From assembly GCA_016713175.1 (NCBI GenBank), contig JADJPQ010000002.1, positions 434,001 through 498,000 on the forward strand: a stretch of 64,000 bases of DNA. Direction: 5' to 3'. The position numbers and the translations under genes were made by a program. Below are positions 18,363 to 27,564 of this stretch, piece by piece. Below the pieces are notes generated by a model. It was not told the origin of the DNA. It saw nothing but the letters and a program-made list of their open reading frames with translations, and searched no databases. Within the stretch, counting starts at the first letter, position 1. Each line of letters begins with the position of its first letter. Origin of the DNA: Planctomycetota bacterium. Lineage in GTDB: Bacteria; Planctomycetota; UBA1135; UBA2386.

Positions 18363-19829
18363 CTACTTCTTGGCGCCGCGCGCGACGGCTTCCTCGATCG
18401 AGCCAACCATGTAGAACGCCTGCTCCGGCAGTTCGTCGTGCTTGCCCTCGAGGATCTCCTTGAACGAACGGACGGTGTCTTCGCGCTTGACGAACTTGCC
18501 CGGCGTACCGGTGAACGCTTCGGCGACGAAGAACGGCTGCGACAGGAAGCGTTGGATGCGGCGCGCGCGCGCAACGACCAGCTTGTCCTCTTCCGACAGC
18601 TCTTCGATGCCGAGGATCGCGATGATGTCGCGCAGGTCCTGATAGCGCTGCAGCGTCCGCTGCACTTCGCGGGCGACCTTGTAGTGCTCCTCGCCGACGA
18701 CCTGCGGGCTCAACATCTTCGACGTCGACTTCAGCGGGTCGACGGCCGGATAGATGCCGAGCTCGGCGATCTGCCGCTCGAGGATGATCGTGCTGTCCAG
18801 GTGCGCGAACGTCGCGACCGGCGCCGGGTCGGTGATGTCGTCGGCCGGCACGTAGACGGCCTGCATCGACGTGACCGAGCCCTTCTTGGTCGAGGTGATG
18901 CGCTCTTGCAGCGCCCCCATCTCGGACGCCATCGTCGGCTGGTAACCGACGGCCGACGGCAGACGGCCGAGCAGCGCCGACACCTCGGAACCGGCCTGCA
19001 CGAACCGGAACACGTTGTCGACGAACAGCAGCACGTCCTTGCCTTCCTGATCGCGGAAGTACTCGGCCATCGTCAGGCCGGTCAGCGCCACGCGCAGTCG
19101 CGCTCCGGGCGGTTCGTTCATCTGGCCGAACACCAGCACGGCGTTGTCGAGCACCGACGCCTTGTTGCCCTGCGCGTCGGTGTATTCGGCCTCGGCCATC
19201 TCGAGCCACAGGTCGTTGCCTTCGCGCGTGCGTTCGCCGACGCCGCAGAACACCGAGAAGCCGCCCTTCTCGACGGCGGTGATCCGGATCAGCTCCTGGA
19301 TCAACACCGTCTTGCCGACGCCGGCGCCGCCGAACAGGCCGATCTTGCCGCCCTTGGCGAACGGGCACAGCAGGTCGACGACCTTGATGCCGGTCTCGAA
19401 CACCTCCGAGATGGACTGCTGCTCGTCGAACGTCGGCGCCGCGCGATGGATCGGCAGCGTGCGCTTGGCCGCCACCGGCGGCATCGGCTCACCGGTGCGG
19501 GGGTGCGCGACGTTGACCTCGAGCGCACGGCCGAGCACATCGAACAGCCGGCCACGGGTCTCGCCACCGACCGGCACCGAGATCGGCGCGCCGGTATCCG
19601 TGGCGGGCATGCCGCGGCTCATGCCGTCGGTCGTCGACATCGACACGCAACGCGCGGTCGAGTTGCCGAGCTGTTGCGCCACTTCGAGCACCAGGTCGAT
19701 GCCTCGCTTCGGGTCGACGACGGTGATGGCGTTGTAGATCGTCGGCATGTGGCCTTCGGGGAACTGCACGTCCACCACGGGGCCGAATACCTGGAGGATC
19801 TTGCCTTGCACTGGGGTCGCGGTCGTCAC
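18363..19829 (-). CDS. atpD: ATP synthase F1 beta subunit
   Basis: 488 residues, near the usual 465-485. Walker A GGAGVGKT, the GERTREG motif, Walker B LLFVDN (here VDNVFRFVQAGSE rather than the common DNIFRFTQAGSE), and the ELSEEDK near-DELSEED loop are seen. It is the catalytic subunit. The start is GTG at 19829 with AGGA upstream. The gap to atpG is 74 bases. Confidence 0.97.
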   Translation of the reverse strand: MTTATPVQGKILQVFGPVVDVQFPEGHMPTIYNAITVVDPKRGIDLVLEVAQQLGNSTARCVSMSTTDGMSRGMPATDTGAPISVPVGGETRGRLFDVLGRALEVNVAHPRTGEPMPPVAAKRTLPIHRAAPTFDEQQSISEVFETGIKVVDLLCPFAKGGKIGLFGGAGVGKTVLIQELIRITAVEKGGFSVFCGVGERTREGNDLWLEMAEAEYTDAQGNKASVLDNAVLVFGQMNEPPGARLRVALTGLTMAEYFRDQEGKDVLLFVDNVFRFVQAGSEVSALLGRLPSAVGYQPTMASEMGALQERITSTKKGSVTSMQAVYVPADDITDPAPVATFAHLDSTIILERQIAELGIYPAVDPLKSTSKMLSPQVVGEEHYKVAREVQRTLQRYQDLRDIIAILGIEELSEEDKLVVARARRIQRFLSQPFFVAEAFTGTPGKFVKREDTVRSFKEILEGKHDELPEQAFYMVGSIEEAVARGAKK

Positions 19830-19903
19830 GGCTGGTCCTTGGTCTTGCTCTGGATCAGTTCAGGAATGCGGAATTGGCGGTCTAGCGGGTCGATGCGGAG
19901 GAG

Positions 19904-20782
19904 CTACTGCACCGCCGAGGCGCCGCCGATGATGTCGAGCAGCTCCTTGGTGATGTTCTCCTGGCGGGCCCGGTTGTAGACCTTCTTCAGTTGCTTGTTC
20001 ATCCGGACGGCGGCGTCCGTGGCGCCCTTCATCGCCATGCGGCGGCTGGCGTGTTCGCTGGCCAACGCCTGCAGCATCGCGTCGAAGATCACCGTCTCGA
20101 GGTAGCGCGGCATCAGCCGGTTGAACACCGTCGCCGCATCGGGCTCGAGCAGGAAGTCGAGTTCGTACTTCTGGGCATCTTCGCCGACCGCGATCGACGA
20201 GATCGGCAGGAACTGCAGTTTGCTCGGCACGAACCGGATCATCGACTGGAAGCGCGAGTACAGGATCACGACCTCGTCGACGGCACCCTGCTGCCAGGCA
20301 TCGACCAGCGCCTGCCCGGTGACCTTGGCGGCGGCGAAATTGGCCTTGTCGAGCGGCGGCTCGACGAAGAAGCGCTCGACCTCGAAACCGCGCCGCACCA
20401 GCCACGCGTAGCCCTTGCGGCCGTAGCAGAAGAACTTGATCTTGCGGTCGGGATGCTCGGCCTTGATCGCGTCGATAGTGCGCCGCAGTTCGGCCAGCAG
20501 GTTGCTGTTGTAGGACCCGCACAAGCCCCGGTCCGACGTCAGCAGGAAGATGCCGGTGGTCCTGACTTCGCGCTGCTGGAACAGCGGCAGGTCGGTGTCG
20601 GAAACGTGTCCGGCGAGCCGCTCGATCATGTGGCGGATCTCGTCGGTGTACGGGTGGAACGACTGCGCCTTGCCCTGCACCTTGCGCAGCTTCATCGACG
20701 CGACCATCTCCATGGCGCGAGTGATCTGCGCGATGCTGGCGACCGACTTGATGCGGCCGCGGAGTTCCTTCAGGTTGGCCAT
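19904..20782 (-). CDS. atpG: ATP synthase F1 gamma subunit
   Basis: 292 residues. The N-terminal coiled coil (RIKSVASIAQITRAMEMVA), the conserved TSDRGLCGSYNSN segment and the C-terminal helix (RARQENITKELLDIIGGASA) are all present. It is the central rotor shaft of F1. It lies between atpA and atpD as usual. Confidence 0.96.
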   Translation of the reverse strand: MANLKELRGRIKSVASIAQITRAMEMVASMKLRKVQGKAQSFHPYTDEIRHMIERLAGHVSDTDLPLFQQREVRTTGIFLLTSDRGLCGSYNSNLLAELRRTIDAIKAEHPDRKIKFFCYGRKGYAWLVRRGFEVERFFVEPPLDKANFAAAKVTGQALVDAWQQGAVDEVVILYSRFQSMIRFVPSKLQFLPISSIAVGEDAQKYELDFLLEPDAATVFNRLMPRYLETVIFDAMLQALASEHASRRMAMKGATDAAVRMNKQLKKVYNRARQENITKELLDIIGGASAVQ

Positions 20783-20853
20783 GGGTGCAGTCGGTGTGGG
20801 CGGGTCAGGTGCGGGTGCAGTGGCTCACGGGATCGTCGTGCAGCGGTCTCGGC

Positions 20854-22395
20854 TCAGCCGAGGAACTCCTTCTTGAACGACTCGCAGATGGCGTCGAACT
20901 TCTTGGCGAGATCGTCCGACCACTTCTTGTCCTTGCGCAGCGACTCCATCAGATCGCCGTGGTTGGCGCGCAGGTGGGCGAGGTAGCGCTTCTCGAAGTC
21001 CTGCACCTTCGCCAGCGGCACGCTGTCCAGTGCACCGCTCGAGCCGGCATAGAGAATCGCCACCTGCTCTTCGACCGGCACCGGCCCATACTGCGCCTGC
21101 TTCAGCAATTCGGTCATGCGCTGACCGCGCGTGATCGCCTGCTGCGTCGCCTTGTCGAGGTCGCTGCCGAACTGCGCGAACGCCGCCAGCTCGCGGAACT
21201 GCGCCAGCTGGATGCGCAGACCACCGGCGATCTTCTTCATCGCCGGCGTCTGCGCGGAGCCGCCGACGCGCGACACCGAGATACCGGCGTTCACGGCCGG
21301 CCGCTGACCGGCGTTGAACAGCGACGACTCCAGGAAGATCTGGCCGTCGGTGATCGAGATCACGTTGGTCGGGATGTACGCCGACACGTCGCCTTCCTGC
21401 GTCTCGACGACCGGCAGTGCCGTCATCGAGCCGCCGCCCTTGGCCTTGCTGAGCTTGGCCGCGCGTTCGAGCAGCTTGCTGTGCAGGTTGAACACGTCGC
21501 CGGGGAACGCTTCGCGACCCGGCGGACGGCGCAACAACAACATCGTCTGGCGATACGCGAGCGCCTGCTTGTAGAGGTCGTCATAGGCGATGACGACGTG
21601 GCGACCTTCGTCGCGCAGCCGCTCACCCATGGCCGCACCGGCGTAGCAGCTCAAGAACTGCATGGCCGCGTCGGTCGATGCCGGCGCCGAAACGACGATG
21701 CAGTAGGGCATGGCGCCGCACTGCTCGAGCTTCTCGACCACCGCCTTGACCGTCGACTGCTTCTGGCCGACGGCGACGTAGATGCAGATGACCTGCTCCG
21801 GGTTGTTCGGATCGCCGCCACCGGTCGACTTCTGGTTGATGAAGGTGTCGAGGATCAGCGCGGTCTTGCCGGTCTGACGGTCGCCGATGATCAGTTCGCG
21901 CTGGCCGCGGCCGATCGGGATCATCGAGTCGATCGCCTTGATGCCGGTCTGCAGCGGCTGCTTGACCGGCTCGCGCTCAGGCACCGACGGCGACCGGCCT
22001 TCGATCGGCCGGTAGTCGGTGTCCTTGAACGCGATCGCGCCCTTGCCGTCGACCGGGCGACCAAGCGAGTCGACGACGCGACCGCAGATCTGCAACCCGG
22101 TGGGCACCGAGATGACGCGACCGGTCGTGCGGACGGTGCCGCCCTCCTTGACCTTGGTGTCGCTGCCGAGCAACACCGCGCCGACGTTGTCCTCTTCGAG
22201 GTTCAGCGCCAGGCCGAACACGCCGTTCCCGAAGTCGAGCAGTTCGCTCATCATGCAGTCGTCGAGACCATGCACGCGGGCGACGCCGTCACCGACCATC
22301 AGGACGGTGCCGACGCTGGACTTCTGCAGCTTGCCCTGGAAGCCTTCGATCTCTTCCTTCAGGACGGTTGCGACTTCGGATGGTTTGAGATCCAT
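20854..22395 (-). CDS. atpA: ATP synthase F1 alpha subunit
   Basis: 513 residues. Walker A GDRQTGKTAL, the VGQKQSTVK segment and the VGGSAQTPAMKK catalytic-Arg region are slightly varied from typical (R in SRVGGSAQ present). Noncatalytic nucleotide-binding subunit forming the hexamer with beta. It starts MDLKPSEVATVLKEEI. It is preceded by a 100-bp gap after atpH. Confidence 0.97.
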   Translation of the reverse strand: MDLKPSEVATVLKEEIEGFQGKLQKSSVGTVLMVGDGVARVHGLDDCMMSELLDFGNGVFGLALNLEEDNVGAVLLGSDTKVKEGGTVRTTGRVISVPTGLQICGRVVDSLGRPVDGKGAIAFKDTDYRPIEGRSPSVPEREPVKQPLQTGIKAIDSMIPIGRGQRELIIGDRQTGKTALILDTFINQKSTGGGDPNNPEQVICIYVAVGQKQSTVKAVVEKLEQCGAMPYCIVVSAPASTDAAMQFLSCYAGAAMGERLRDEGRHVVIAYDDLYKQALAYRQTMLLLRRPPGREAFPGDVFNLHSKLLERAAKLSKAKGGGSMTALPVVETQEGDVSAYIPTNVISITDGQIFLESSLFNAGQRPAVNAGISVSRVGGSAQTPAMKKIAGGLRIQLAQFRELAAFAQFGSDLDKATQQAITRGQRMTELLKQAQYGPVPVEEQVAILYAGSSGALDSVPLAKVQDFEKRYLAHLRANHGDLMESLRKDKKWSDDLAKKFDAICESFKKEFLG

Positions 22396-22495
22396 GATGA
22401 ATGCGGAAGCGAGCGGTCTTGGATGGGCTTTCTGAACTTGTGCTGCGGCGGCCAGTGGCCACCGCGATCGGACTCACGAACTCACGCTGCGCGGC

Positions 22496-23029
22496 TCACA
22501 CCGGCGCCTGCAGCATCTGCCGCTCGAGCTGGTCGAGCGCGGACCTCAACGAACCGTCCCACAGCACGTTGCCCAGCCGCAGCCGGATGCCGCCGAGCAG
22601 TTCGGGACGGACCTGCACGTCGAGGGCCACCCTCTGGCCGGACAGGCGCCTGGCCAATTCGGTGACCTGCTGCAGCGAAGGCGGATCGAGCGGGCGCGGC
22701 GTCTCGACGACGCCCTCCACCTCGCCGCGTTCGACCATCAGCAGCGAACGGTAGGCCGGATGCAGATCGAACAGCACCTCGAGACGATGCCGCCGGACCA
22801 GCAGGCCAAGCAGGTTTTGCACGAGCTTGTGCCGGCCGGCACCGAGCTTGTCGATCATCCTGGTTCGTTCGCCGGCCGACACGTCCGGGCTGCCGAGCAG
22901 CGCGCGCACGCGCTTGTCGAGCACCTGGCCGTGCAGCGCCTGCAGATCGGCGCCGATCGTGTCGACCGCACCGGCCGGGCGCGCCGCCATCAGCAGCGCC
23001 GTGGCATATCGCCTGGCCAGCAGGGTCAT
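22496..23029 (-). CDS. atpH: ATP synthase F1 delta subunit (OSCP)
   Basis: 177 residues, starts MTLLARRYATALL (the A-x-R-YA-x-AL signature) and ends with the conserved GGIRLRLGNVLWDGSLRSALDQL, which matches the typical OSCP C-terminus (GG...G..v.D.S...l..l). It links F1 to the peripheral stalk. Its start overlaps the atpF stop by 4 bases. Confidence 0.93.
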   Translation of the reverse strand: MTLLARRYATALLMAARPAGAVDTIGADLQALHGQVLDKRVRALLGSPDVSAGERTRMIDKLGAGRHKLVQNLLGLLVRRHRLEVLFDLHPAYRSLLMVERGEVEGVVETPRPLDPPSLQQVTELARRLSGQRVALDVQVRPELLGGIRLRLGNVLWDGSLRSALDQLERQMLQAPV

Positions 23030-23589
23030 CGGGCGTCTCCGCGGCCGGCGCCGACGACGAAGCCTTCGACCAGCCGCCGGTGGGCGACATCATCGACGTC
23101 GCTCTGCAGCAGCTTGCCGGTGGCCTGGATCGTCAGCTCGACGACGTGGTTCTTGATCTCCTGCAGCGCGGCGCGCTTCTCCGCGGTGATCGCGTCGCGC
23201 GCCTTCTGCAGTTCGACCTTGGCGCGTTCGTCGGCTGCGCGCGCCGCCTCGGCGGCCTGGCGTTCGGCGCGGGACACCGCTTCCTCGACCATCCGCCTCG
23301 CCTCGGCCCGGGCCCGTTCGAGCTCGGCCTTGGCGGCGGCCATCTGCTCTTCAGCCTTCTTCTGCGCCACCGCGGCGGCGGAGATCGCGTCCTCGACCTT
23401 GCGGTCGCGCTCCTCCAGCGCCTTGGTGATCGGGCCGTAGACGAACTTCACCATCAGCGGCAGGCCGACGAAGAAGGCGATCAGGGTCCAGATCGTCGCG
23501 CCCGGAGAGAACTCCAGCAGCGCGCCGAGGCCCTTGCCACCTTCGGCGGCGGAACCGGCAAACGAGGTGATCGCGTTGGCGAGGTGCAC
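23026..23589 (-). CDS. atpF: ATP synthase F0 b subunit
   Basis: 187 residues: one TM (~31-50, TIWTLIAFFVGLPLMVKF), then GPITKALEERDRKVEDAI and a long Ala/Glu/Arg coiled coil. It forms the peripheral stalk. The N-terminus carries a ~28-residue Ala/Gly-rich lead before the membrane segment. It is 12 bases after atpE and overlaps atpH by 4 bases. Confidence 0.93.
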   Translation of the reverse strand: MHLANAITSFAGSAAEGGKGLGALLEFSPGATIWTLIAFFVGLPLMVKFVYGPITKALEERDRKVEDAISAAAVAQKKAEEQMAAAKAELERARAEARRMVEEAVSRAERQAAEAARAADERAKVELQKARDAITAEKRAALQEIKNHVVELTIQATGKLLQSDVDDVAHRRLVEGFVVGAGRGDAR

Positions 23590-23601
23590 GGGGTTCTCCC
23601 G

Positions 23602-23886
23602 TTACTTGCCCGACAGGATCAGGCCGATGACTGCGGCGAACAGCGCCACGCCTTCGACGAACGCGGCCAACAGCAGCGCGTTGCCCTTGATGGCGGCCGC
23701 GGCTTCCGGCTGCCGGGCGATGCCTTCGCCAGCCGAGCCGCCGATGCGACCGATGCCGAGGCCAGCGCCGATCGCGGCGAGGCCGGCGGCGAGACCGGCA
23801 CCGATGCCCGGGCCGATGTTGTTGGCATAGGCGAGCGCCTTGGCAGCTTCTGCAGCCTTGTCGGGTTCCTGGAACAGAGCGAGCAT
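23602..23886 (-). CDS. atpE: ATP synthase F0 c subunit
   Basis: 94 residues, two TM helices: a glycine-rich first helix (GIGAGLAAGLAAIGAGLGIG) and a second with the ion-binding Glu78 (FVEGVALF). The polar loop RQPEA is present. No Gln in helix 1 and no Thr/Ser after the Glu, so proton rather than sodium coupling is the better guess. GGAG seven bases before ATG 23886. Confidence 0.95.
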   Translation of the reverse strand: MLALFQEPDKAAEAAKALAYANNIGPGIGAGLAAGLAAIGAGLGIGRIGGSAGEGIARQPEAAAAIKGNALLLAAFVEGVALFAAVIGLILSGK

Positions 23887-23995
23887 TGGGTTCTCCGTGA
23901 CTATCGTGGGAAAGGTTGGGTGGGAAGCTGTCTATTGCTGCGGCAACGGCTGCCGCGAGTCTTGGTTGGCGCGGTTCGTTGCGACGCGTTTGCGG

Positions 23996-24973
23996 TCAGT
24001 GGTCCTGGTGCATCGCCCCGTGCAGGAAGATGATGCTCAGGTAGGTGAAGATGTAGGCCTGCAGAAGCGTGACGAAGGCCTCGATGATGTAGATGAAGAT
24101 CGCCATGCCCACGCTCGGGATCGCGGTCAGGTAGCTGGTGACCGCGCCACCCTGCATCTTGGCGAACAGGAACACCAGGCCGATCGCCGACGCGATGACC
24201 AGGTGACCCGCCAGCATGTTGGCGAACAGACGAATGGTCAACGCGAACGGCTTGACGACCAGACTGACCAGCTCGATGACCAGCATCATCGGCACCAGAA
24301 CGACGGGCAAGCCGTGCGGGATCAGCCCCTTCCAGAAGCCGAACACGCCGTTCTTCTTCATGCCGAAGAACAGCATCATCGCCAGCGTCACGAGCGCGAA
24401 GCCGACGGTCACATAGGGAGTGCCCGTCGCGGTGTAGACGGCGAACACATGACCGACGCTCGGGATCAGGCCGACGACGTTCTGCGCCGCGATGAAGAAG
24501 AACACGAACAGGAAGAACGGCGTGAACTGCCGCCCCTCTTCCTTGCCCATCACTGCGTAGACCATCTCATCGCGGATCCACAGGCACCAGCCGCGCAGCA
24601 CGCGGGTGAACCAACTGGACGAACCGCGGCGGAAGCTGCCGACGACCGGGAAGAACAACACCAGCAGGATCCCGAGGGCGATCCACTGCCACAGGTTGAC
24701 GTTCCAGAACTTGACCCACTCGTTGACCGCCGGGTCGGCCGAGATCTTCGGCTCGGCGATCACGTACGGAATGCTGTGCTCGAACTGCTTGGCAAAGATC
24801 TCGCTCGCCGACATGTCGAGCGTCGACTTGTGCGGGTGCTGGGCGTGGTCGCCCGAAGGCACCGTCGCGGCGCCACCGGCCGGAGGATGAGCCTGGGCCA
24901 CAAGCTGCCCGCCGGTGCCAAGGAAGGCGAGCAAGCAGAGCCAGGCAGTGAGCAGGATGCGCGTTCCGGACAT
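23996..24973 (-). CDS. atpB: ATP synthase F0 a subunit
   Basis: 325 residues. It has an N-terminal signal-like segment (ILLTAWLCLLAFLGTGGQLVAQA) and a His-rich ~50-residue lead before five or six TM helices. The essential Arg lies in TIRLFANMLAGH and the last helices carry IEAFVTLLQAYIFTYLS. The extended, apparently processed N-terminus is known from several phyla outside Proteobacteria. Forms the proton half-channels against the c-ring. The atpI-like gene upstream overlaps its start by about 210 bases if read to its first stop. Confidence 0.95.
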   Translation of the reverse strand: MSGTRILLTAWLCLLAFLGTGGQLVAQAHPPAGGAATVPSGDHAQHPHKSTLDMSASEIFAKQFEHSIPYVIAEPKISADPAVNEWVKFWNVNLWQWIALGILLVLFFPVVGSFRRGSSSWFTRVLRGWCLWIRDEMVYAVMGKEEGRQFTPFFLFVFFFIAAQNVVGLIPSVGHVFAVYTATGTPYVTVGFALVTLAMMLFFGMKKNGVFGFWKGLIPHGLPVVLVPMMLVIELVSLVVKPFALTIRLFANMLAGHLVIASAIGLVFLFAKMQGGAVTSYLTAIPSVGMAIFIYIIEAFVTLLQAYIFTYLSIIFLHGAMHQDH

Positions 24974-25509
24974 CGGGTTTGGCTTCGTCGGTTCTGGCTG
25001 CGAGGCCGGTCAGGATTCGGGACGGCTGGATTCGGGAGGCCGCACGGGAGTGCGACTGCTGGAGGAACGACTGCTGAAGGAACGGCTGCTGAAGGAACGA
25101 CTGAGGACCCGGCTGCCACCATCTGGCACACCAGGGCCGCCGCCGCGAACGCGACAGCAAAGACACCGATCGCGCTGAATTTCGCGCCGGCCAGCGCCAG
25201 TCCGCCGGCACCAAGGGCCAGCATGCCGAGCTTGGCCAACAGACTCATCGCCAACAGGCTCTGCACCTGGGTGGACAGCAGCTGCGGGTCGCGGAACTGC
25301 GATTCGGCGAACAGGCGGCGATGGAACAGCGTCGCCACGGCGACGGCGACGACGGCCGCCAGGGCCCCCGGCAGCACGTAGGTGTTGTCCTCGCCGCCTG
25401 CTCCGCATGCCGCCGCGACCCCGGCGCCGCCCAGAGCGGGCAGAGCGCCCATACCGACGGCCAGCAAGAAAGGGCTGGTTCCGGTGGCAGGGACGGGCAT
25501 CGCGGTCAT
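24760..25509 (-). CDS. AtpI-like small membrane protein with doubtful C-terminus
   Basis: From ATG 25509 (MTAMPVPATGTSP) the product has four hydrophobic segments within ~165 residues, separated by FHRRLFAESQFRDPQLLSTQVQS. Size, topology and position between atpZ and atpB fit the poorly conserved AtpI class, though sequence alone does not prove it. After residue ~150 a 15-bp repeat encodes VVPSA-like pentads and the frame then runs Pro/Arg-rich into atpB, stopping at 24760. That tail is unlikely to be real; a frameshift or polymorphic repeat may have removed the true stop (the next frame stops at 25010). The start overlaps the atpZ stop as ATGA. Confidence 0.55.
   Translation of the reverse strand: MTAMPVPATGTSPFLLAVGMGALPALGGAGVAAACGAGGEDNTYVLPGALAAVVAVAVATLFHRRLFAESQFRDPQLLSTQVQSLLAMSLLAKLGMLALGAGGLALAGAKFSAIGVFAVAFAAAALVCQMVAAGSSVVPSAAVPSAVVPPAVALPCGLPNPAVPNPDRPRSQNRRSQTRCPERASCSLPGSACSPSLAPAGSLWPRLILRPVAPRRCLRATTPSTRTSRRSTCRRARSLPSSSSTAFRT
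25054..25098. repeat. three tandem 15-bp units at the end of the atpI-like gene
   Basis: Three units of the form GRCTGCTGRAGGAAC at 25054, 25069 and 25084, about 90% identical. The 15-bp length keeps the reading frame, so copy number could vary without breaking the ORF. Confidence 0.8.
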
Positions 25510-25787
25510 GGGGAAGACGGAGGGTCGATCTCGTCGTCGCGACTCTTCGGTTGGGCAACGCGCCGCTTCGAGAACGGCAACAGTTCCGGCGCCAGCACCC
25601 GGATCAGGTGCACGGTGCCGCCCAGGAAACCCCAGAACGCTCCGAGAACCGTGCACAGCGGCTTGGTGCCGAGCCGTTCGTCGAGCCACATGCCGCCGTA
25701 GGCGAACAGGGCAGTCGACACGGCGAGCGTCAGGCCGGCGCCCAACGCCTTGGTACCGTCTGTGGATTTCGGGGGCGGACTGGACAT
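25506..25787 (-). CDS. AtpZ-like ATP synthase accessory membrane protein
   Basis: 93 residues with two TM hairpin segments: GAGLTLAVSTALFAYGGMWL, DERLGT and LCTVLGAFWGFLGGTVHLIR. The GxWLDxxxGT...GxxxGxxxG pattern is that of the AtpZ/AtpI family (putative Ca2+/Mg2+ transporter or c-ring assembly helper) usually encoded first in atp operons, as here. Its stop overlaps the next start by 4 bases. Confidence 0.75.
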   Translation of the reverse strand: MSSPPPKSTDGTKALGAGLTLAVSTALFAYGGMWLDERLGTKPLCTVLGAFWGFLGGTVHLIRVLAPELLPFSKRRVAQPKSRDDEIDPPSSP

Positions 25788-25964
25788 CCCCTGGCCAACA
25801 AAGAGCTGGTCGGACGAGGGGCGAGGATGATGCGCGCGAGTGCGACACGACGCAACAGAGCTTTCCCGGGTTTTTTGGTCGTTTTTGGCATTCTCGTTCC
25901 CCTAACGGTCGGAGCGCTGCGGAAGGGCCGCGGCGCCATCGCCAACGACGAAGGAGAAAGACCG

Positions 25965-27047
25965 ATGGCAAACCATCACCGACCGTTCCTGATCCTCTGC
26001 GGTGCGCTGGGCCTCACCAGCGCCAACGCCCAGTCCGTGTCCCCGGCCGACCGGACCAACCTGGAAGGATCCAGCTTCACCCACTACCCGCTCGGCCGCG
26101 CCAGCACCCGCATGCAGACGCTGCACGACGATCTGCCGGCGGGCACCGTACTGCGCGGCCACGCCTACCGGCGCGATGCCGCGCAGCTCCGCGGCGTCGT
26201 CGATCCGTTCGCCTGCGACCTGCAGGTGACGGTGTCGATGGCACCCCACGGTGCAGCCGCCGCGGCGACGACGTTTGCCAACAACGTCGGCGCCAATCCG
26301 ATCGTCGTGCTGCCGCGGACAACCGTGCCGTTCGCGGGCACCAACCGGCCGGCGCTCGATCCGGCGACCGTCTTCGAACTCGTGGTGCCATGGACCCAAC
26401 CGTTCACGGTTCCCGCCGGCGGCGGCACGGTCTGCGTCGACATCGAAGTGTTCGGCAACAACTCGGCAGGCGGCAGCAACCGCAACCTGAGTCCGTACCT
26501 GGACGCGCACACGCAATACGGCAACGGCCGCAACGAACAGGAAGGCTATCGGACGGGGCTCGGCTGCGCGGCGCCGGGTTCGTCGACGCCGTCGTACGCG
26601 ACGATGACGATGTGGCACCTCGGCTCGGCGATGCAACTCGACGTCGCGCTGCGCCAGGGCGTCGCCGACGACGGTTCCGGCGCCACGCGAATCTGGGTCG
26701 AACTCGGTCACTCGCGGCAAGCGTTCGCGTGGCCGGGTCGTCCGGACTGCACGATGGCTTCGTCGACCGAAGTCTGGTTCCAATTGCCCGGGACCACGAC
26801 CAGCACCGGCAGTTTCGACGGCGGACTGACTGGCATGCCGGTGCTGCCACCCGGTTATCGCCTGTGGTGTCAGGCCGGCTCGATCCACACCGGGAACGGC
26901 GATCTCGCGTTCGGCGACGTCACGACCCTGGTGACGCCGCCGGCGGCACCGGGGTCGGTCACCGTCAGCCGCGTCGCGCACGCAACCGACCACGCATCCA
27001 CCACCGGCACGGTGTCGCTGTCGGTGCCGGTCATGCAGTTCTTCTGA
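25965..27047 (+). CDS. exported protein of unknown function
   Basis: 360 residues. ATG 25965 is preceded by AGGAG with 8-base spacing and gives a signal peptide (FLILCGALGLTSANAQ, cut after ANA/AQS). The mature part is beta-rich, rich in Thr, Pro and Gly, with two Cys pairs possible. It resembles other planctomycete exported proteins in the window (short beta-sandwich segments such as FELVVPWTQPFTVPAGGGTV) but I recognise no catalytic motif. Divergent from the atp operon, sharing a ~177-bp gap that should hold both promoters. Confidence 0.75.
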   Translation: MANHHRPFLILCGALGLTSANAQSVSPADRTNLEGSSFTHYPLGRASTRMQTLHDDLPAGTVLRGHAYRRDAAQLRGVVDPFACDLQVTVSMAPHGAAAAATTFANNVGANPIVVLPRTTVPFAGTNRPALDPATVFELVVPWTQPFTVPAGGGTVCVDIEVFGNNSAGGSNRNLSPYLDAHTQYGNGRNEQEGYRTGLGCAAPGSSTPSYATMTMWHLGSAMQLDVALRQGVADDGSGATRIWVELGHSRQAFAWPGRPDCTMASSTEVWFQLPGTTTSTGSFDGGLTGMPVLPPGYRLWCQAGSIHTGNGDLAFGDVTTLVTPPAAPGSVTVSRVAHATDHASTTGTVSLSVPVMQFF

Positions 27048-27078
27048 CCGAAGCCGCCGCGCATGGCAGACTGTCGGC

Positions 27079-27531
27079 ATGACCGACGTCGCCGTGCACG
27101 TTCACCGCCTGGGTCCCGGCGACGCCGAGGCCTGGGCCAGCCTGCGCTGCGAACTGTGGCCGGCACGACCGCGTGCCGACTTCCTGCACGAAGCGCGGGT
27201 GCTGGCAACCGCCGAAGGCCACGCCGGATTCGTCGCCACCCTTGCAGACCGTTCTGCGGTCGGCATCTGCGAGGTCGCGCTGCGCGCGCACGCCGAGGGC
27301 TGCACGACGAGTCCGGTCGCGTTCCTCGAGGGCTGGTTCGTCCGCGCCGACTGCCGCCGCCTCGGCGTGGGACGCGCGCTGCTGGCCGCCGCGATCACCT
27401 GGGCGCGAAGCCGCGGCTGCCGCGAATTCGCGTCCGACACGGCGCTCGGCGACGAGCCGGCGCTGCTGGCGCACCTGGCGCTCGGCTTCCAGGAAGTCGC
27501 GCGCGTCGTCTGTCTGCGACTGCCGATCTGA
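27079..27531 (+). CDS. GNAT acetyltransferase resembling aminoglycoside 6'-N-acetyltransferase
   Basis: 150 residues. The layout follows the AAC(6')-I family: WASLRCELWP near the start, CEVALR, SPVAFLEGWFV, the acetyl-CoA loop CRRLGVGRALL, then EFASDT and the ending HLALGFQEVARVVCLR. This order and the FLEG...SDT...LGF.E..RVV motifs are typical of AAC(6') enzymes, which acetylate the 6'-amino group of aminoglycosides. Activity on antibiotics is inference; chromosomal relatives may have other substrates. It lies 32 bases after the exported protein gene and is convergent with the next one. Confidence 0.75.
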   Translation: MTDVAVHVHRLGPGDAEAWASLRCELWPARPRADFLHEARVLATAEGHAGFVATLADRSAVGICEVALRAHAEGCTTSPVAFLEGWFVRADCRRLGVGRALLAAAITWARSRGCREFASDTALGDEPALLAHLALGFQEVARVVCLRLPI

Positions 27532-27564
27532 GGCGGCCGCCGCCGGCGCGCGAGGCCACCGCGA

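Noticed and set aside
25054..25098. CRISPR-like short repeats
   Set aside because: Direct adjacent 15-bp units without spacers inside a coding frame.
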